64,000 nucleotides of DNA from Planctomycetaceae bacterium (GTDB taxonomy: Bacteria; Planctomycetota; Planctomycetia; Planctomycetales; Planctomycetaceae). Under the pieces are notes generated by a model. The model searched no databases, was not told the DNA's origin, and worked only from the letters and a program-made list of their open reading frames with translations. How positions within the stretch are numbered: the stretch's first letter is position 1; every line of letters begins with the position of its first letter. Position numbers and translations under genes: made by a program. Location: assembly GCA_021732995.1 (NCBI GenBank), contig JAKFWA010000044.1, positions 1 to 64,000 of the forward strand, written 5' to 3'. This document shows, in pieces, positions 62,924 to 64,000 of this stretch.

Positions 62924-64000
62924 ATGAAGTTATCGTGGTTGAAACTGGTGTTGTGTTTCGCAGTCCTGCTGGTCGTCTCTGCTACGGGAGCGCAGGACGT
63001 CACGAAGTCGTTGATCGGTAATGGCGACTTTGAACTCGACCGAAACTCGGATCAATGGCCGGATGGCTGGGCTCGCCCCAAAGCCGGCGGAAGTTGGGAA
63101 GTCGAAGGCGGCAATCACTTCCTGCGGCTTGCGTCACCCAAGCCGGGTGAAATGGTCCTGTTGCATCAGGAATTGAAACTCCCGGCGGACGTTCGCGCGG
63201 TGGAACTGAGCTGGAAGCAGCGGATCACGAATCTGAAGCCCGGCAAGCAGGCGTGGTTTGATGCTCGCGTGATGATCGAGTTCAAGTCTGGTTCGGGTGA
63301 GAAAGTCAAAGGCGCACCGTCCGCTCCCTATGCTCGAAAGAACACGGACGGCTGGGTTGAACGCAAGATCCAGTTCCTGATTCCCGAAGACGCGCGGACG
63401 ATGGAGCTGATGCCCACTTTGTTCCAAGTGGAAAGCGGCACGTTTGATCTGGACGACATCGCGCTGAAGTCGGTCGACGCGGCACCGCTGCAGGAAGCTG
63501 CGCAGATCGCTGCGGCTGCGACGAAAGAGAAGCAGATGAAGGCTGCGGCCGGTCGTCGCGCTAAAGCCGATGCCGCATTGAAAGCGACCGGTTCGCTCAT
63601 CTCCAACGGCAACTTTGAGCTGGATCAGAAGAGCGATAGCTGGCCCGACGATTGGGGACGCCTCAAGTCGGGCGGCAGTTGGGAAGTGGAAGGCGACGAC
63701 AAGAACCACTTCCTCAGGCTGACTTCTGACACGCCCGGCCAGACAGTGCTGCTCTATCGATCGATTGATCTCTCGACCGGCGTGCAGGCGCTAGAGTTCT
63801 CCTGGCGGCAGCGCATCACCAATCTCAAACCCGGCAAGGAACCGTACTTTGATGCGCGGATCATGCTGGAGTTCAAAGACGCAGCCGGGGCCAAGCTAAA
63901 CCAGAAGCCTTCGCCGCCGTACGCTCGTGGCGATTCCAAGGGCTGGGTTGAGAAGCGAGTTCAGTTCCTTGTCCCGGATGACGCGCTGACTCTGGAATTT
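62924..64000 (+). CDS. Secreted protein with tandem beta-sandwich repeats (cut by window edge)
   Basis: The frame from the ATG at 62924 stays open to the window end (359 codons). A signal peptide (about 1-22, ending TGAQ) is followed by two copies of a domain of about 150 residues: copy 1 begins NGDFELDRNSDQWPDGW, copy 2 begins NGNFELDQKSDSWPDDW, and both share GGSWEVEG, WKQRITNLKPGK/WRQRITNLKPGK, YFDAR and GWVE. An Ala/Lys-rich coiled linker joins them. The domain looks like a carbohydrate-binding jelly roll; any catalytic domain lies beyond the edge. Confidence 0.85.
   Translation, partial: MKLSWLKLVLCFAVLLVVSATGAQDVTKSLIGNGDFELDRNSDQWPDGWARPKAGGSWEVEGGNHFLRLASPKPGEMVLLHQELKLPADVRAVELSWKQRITNLKPGKQAWFDARVMIEFKSGSGEKVKGAPSAPYARKNTDGWVERKIQFLIPEDARTMELMPTLFQVESGTFDLDDIALKSVDAAPLQEAAQIAAAATKEKQMKAAAGRRAKADAALKATGSLISNGNFELDQKSDSWPDDWGRLKSGGSWEVEGDDKNHFLRLTSDTPGQTVLLYRSIDLSTGVQALEFSWRQRITNLKPGKEPYFDARIMLEFKDAAGAKLNQKPSPPYARGDSKGWVEKRVQFLVPDDALTLEF

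Overview
The window looks like a piece of a planctomycete chromosome (class Planctomycetia, high GC). This rests on gene content, not on a marker gene. It has two DUF1501 proteins with twin-arginine (Tat) signals, six Gfo/Idh/MocA-type proteins (two with Tat leaders), a formylglycine-generating-enzyme-like protein, an ECF sigma factor fused to a Ser/Thr kinase, FG-GAP, kelch and von Willebrand A (VWA) proteins, and few long operons. kdsB indicates a lipopolysaccharide-type outer membrane; flgM, ftsK, pyrG, nadB and fur are the recognisable housekeeping genes. I see no rRNA, tRNA, CRISPR array, insertion sequence or phage gene.

Layout. 1-1483: pyrG (cut by the window edge) and kdsB on the minus strand, separated by a strong hairpin. 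1691-2821: a lone glutathionylspermidine-synthase-like ATP-grasp gene. 2841-4673: a compact minus-strand run of an HD hydrolase, a MobA-like nucleotidyltransferase and a SUKH-like protein. 4706-13339: a minus-strand series of SUMF1-like protein, YfcE-like phosphodiesterase, PlsC-like acyltransferase, giant TPR/FG-GAP protein and VWA membrane protein. 13626-23425: mostly plus-strand exported or cytosolic enzymes, with a low-GC HNH nuclease, a ferredoxin and the sigma-kinase fusion. 23459-31924: minus-strand FAD oxidoreductase, nadB, fur, flgM, ftsK and a LysM protein. 31925-32587: a gene-free block rich in palindromic repeats. 32588-40811: SDR, DUF420, TonB-like, two RraA-like proteins, a UPF0175/PIN toxin-antitoxin pair, a zinc alcohol dehydrogenase and a Tat Gfo/Idh/MocA protein. 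41028-44597: two large membrane proteins related to the NuoL and NuoM antiporter subunits of complex I. 44712-51564: a second VWA protein, an RsmC-like methyltransferase, an aldo/keto reductase and a kelch protein. 51915-54191: a group III PLP amino acid decarboxylase followed by a textbook terminator. 54282-64000: a carbohydrate-related group (Gfo/Idh/MocA proteins, Tat-exported pyruvyltransferase-like protein, HpcH/HpaI aldolase, sulfite-oxidase-like molybdoenzyme), a DUF1501 protein and a secreted tandem-repeat protein that runs off the right edge.

The most interesting points are: (1) the NuoL/NuoM-like pair, in which the usual proton-channel Glu and Lys residues appear replaced; (2) the ECF sigma-Ser/Thr kinase fusion; (3) the 55846-61468 cluster, with a pyruvyltransferase-like protein carrying a Tat leader and two adjacent Gfo/Idh/MocA-like proteins lacking the usual glycine motif; (4) the EVE-like plus HNH nuclease, a candidate modification-dependent restriction enzyme; and (5) three families of intergenic palindromic repeats. 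Functional calls come from reading motifs and remembered family patterns; no database search was run. Start codons were chosen from Shine-Dalgarno (SD) spacing and signal peptides and are approximate where noted.
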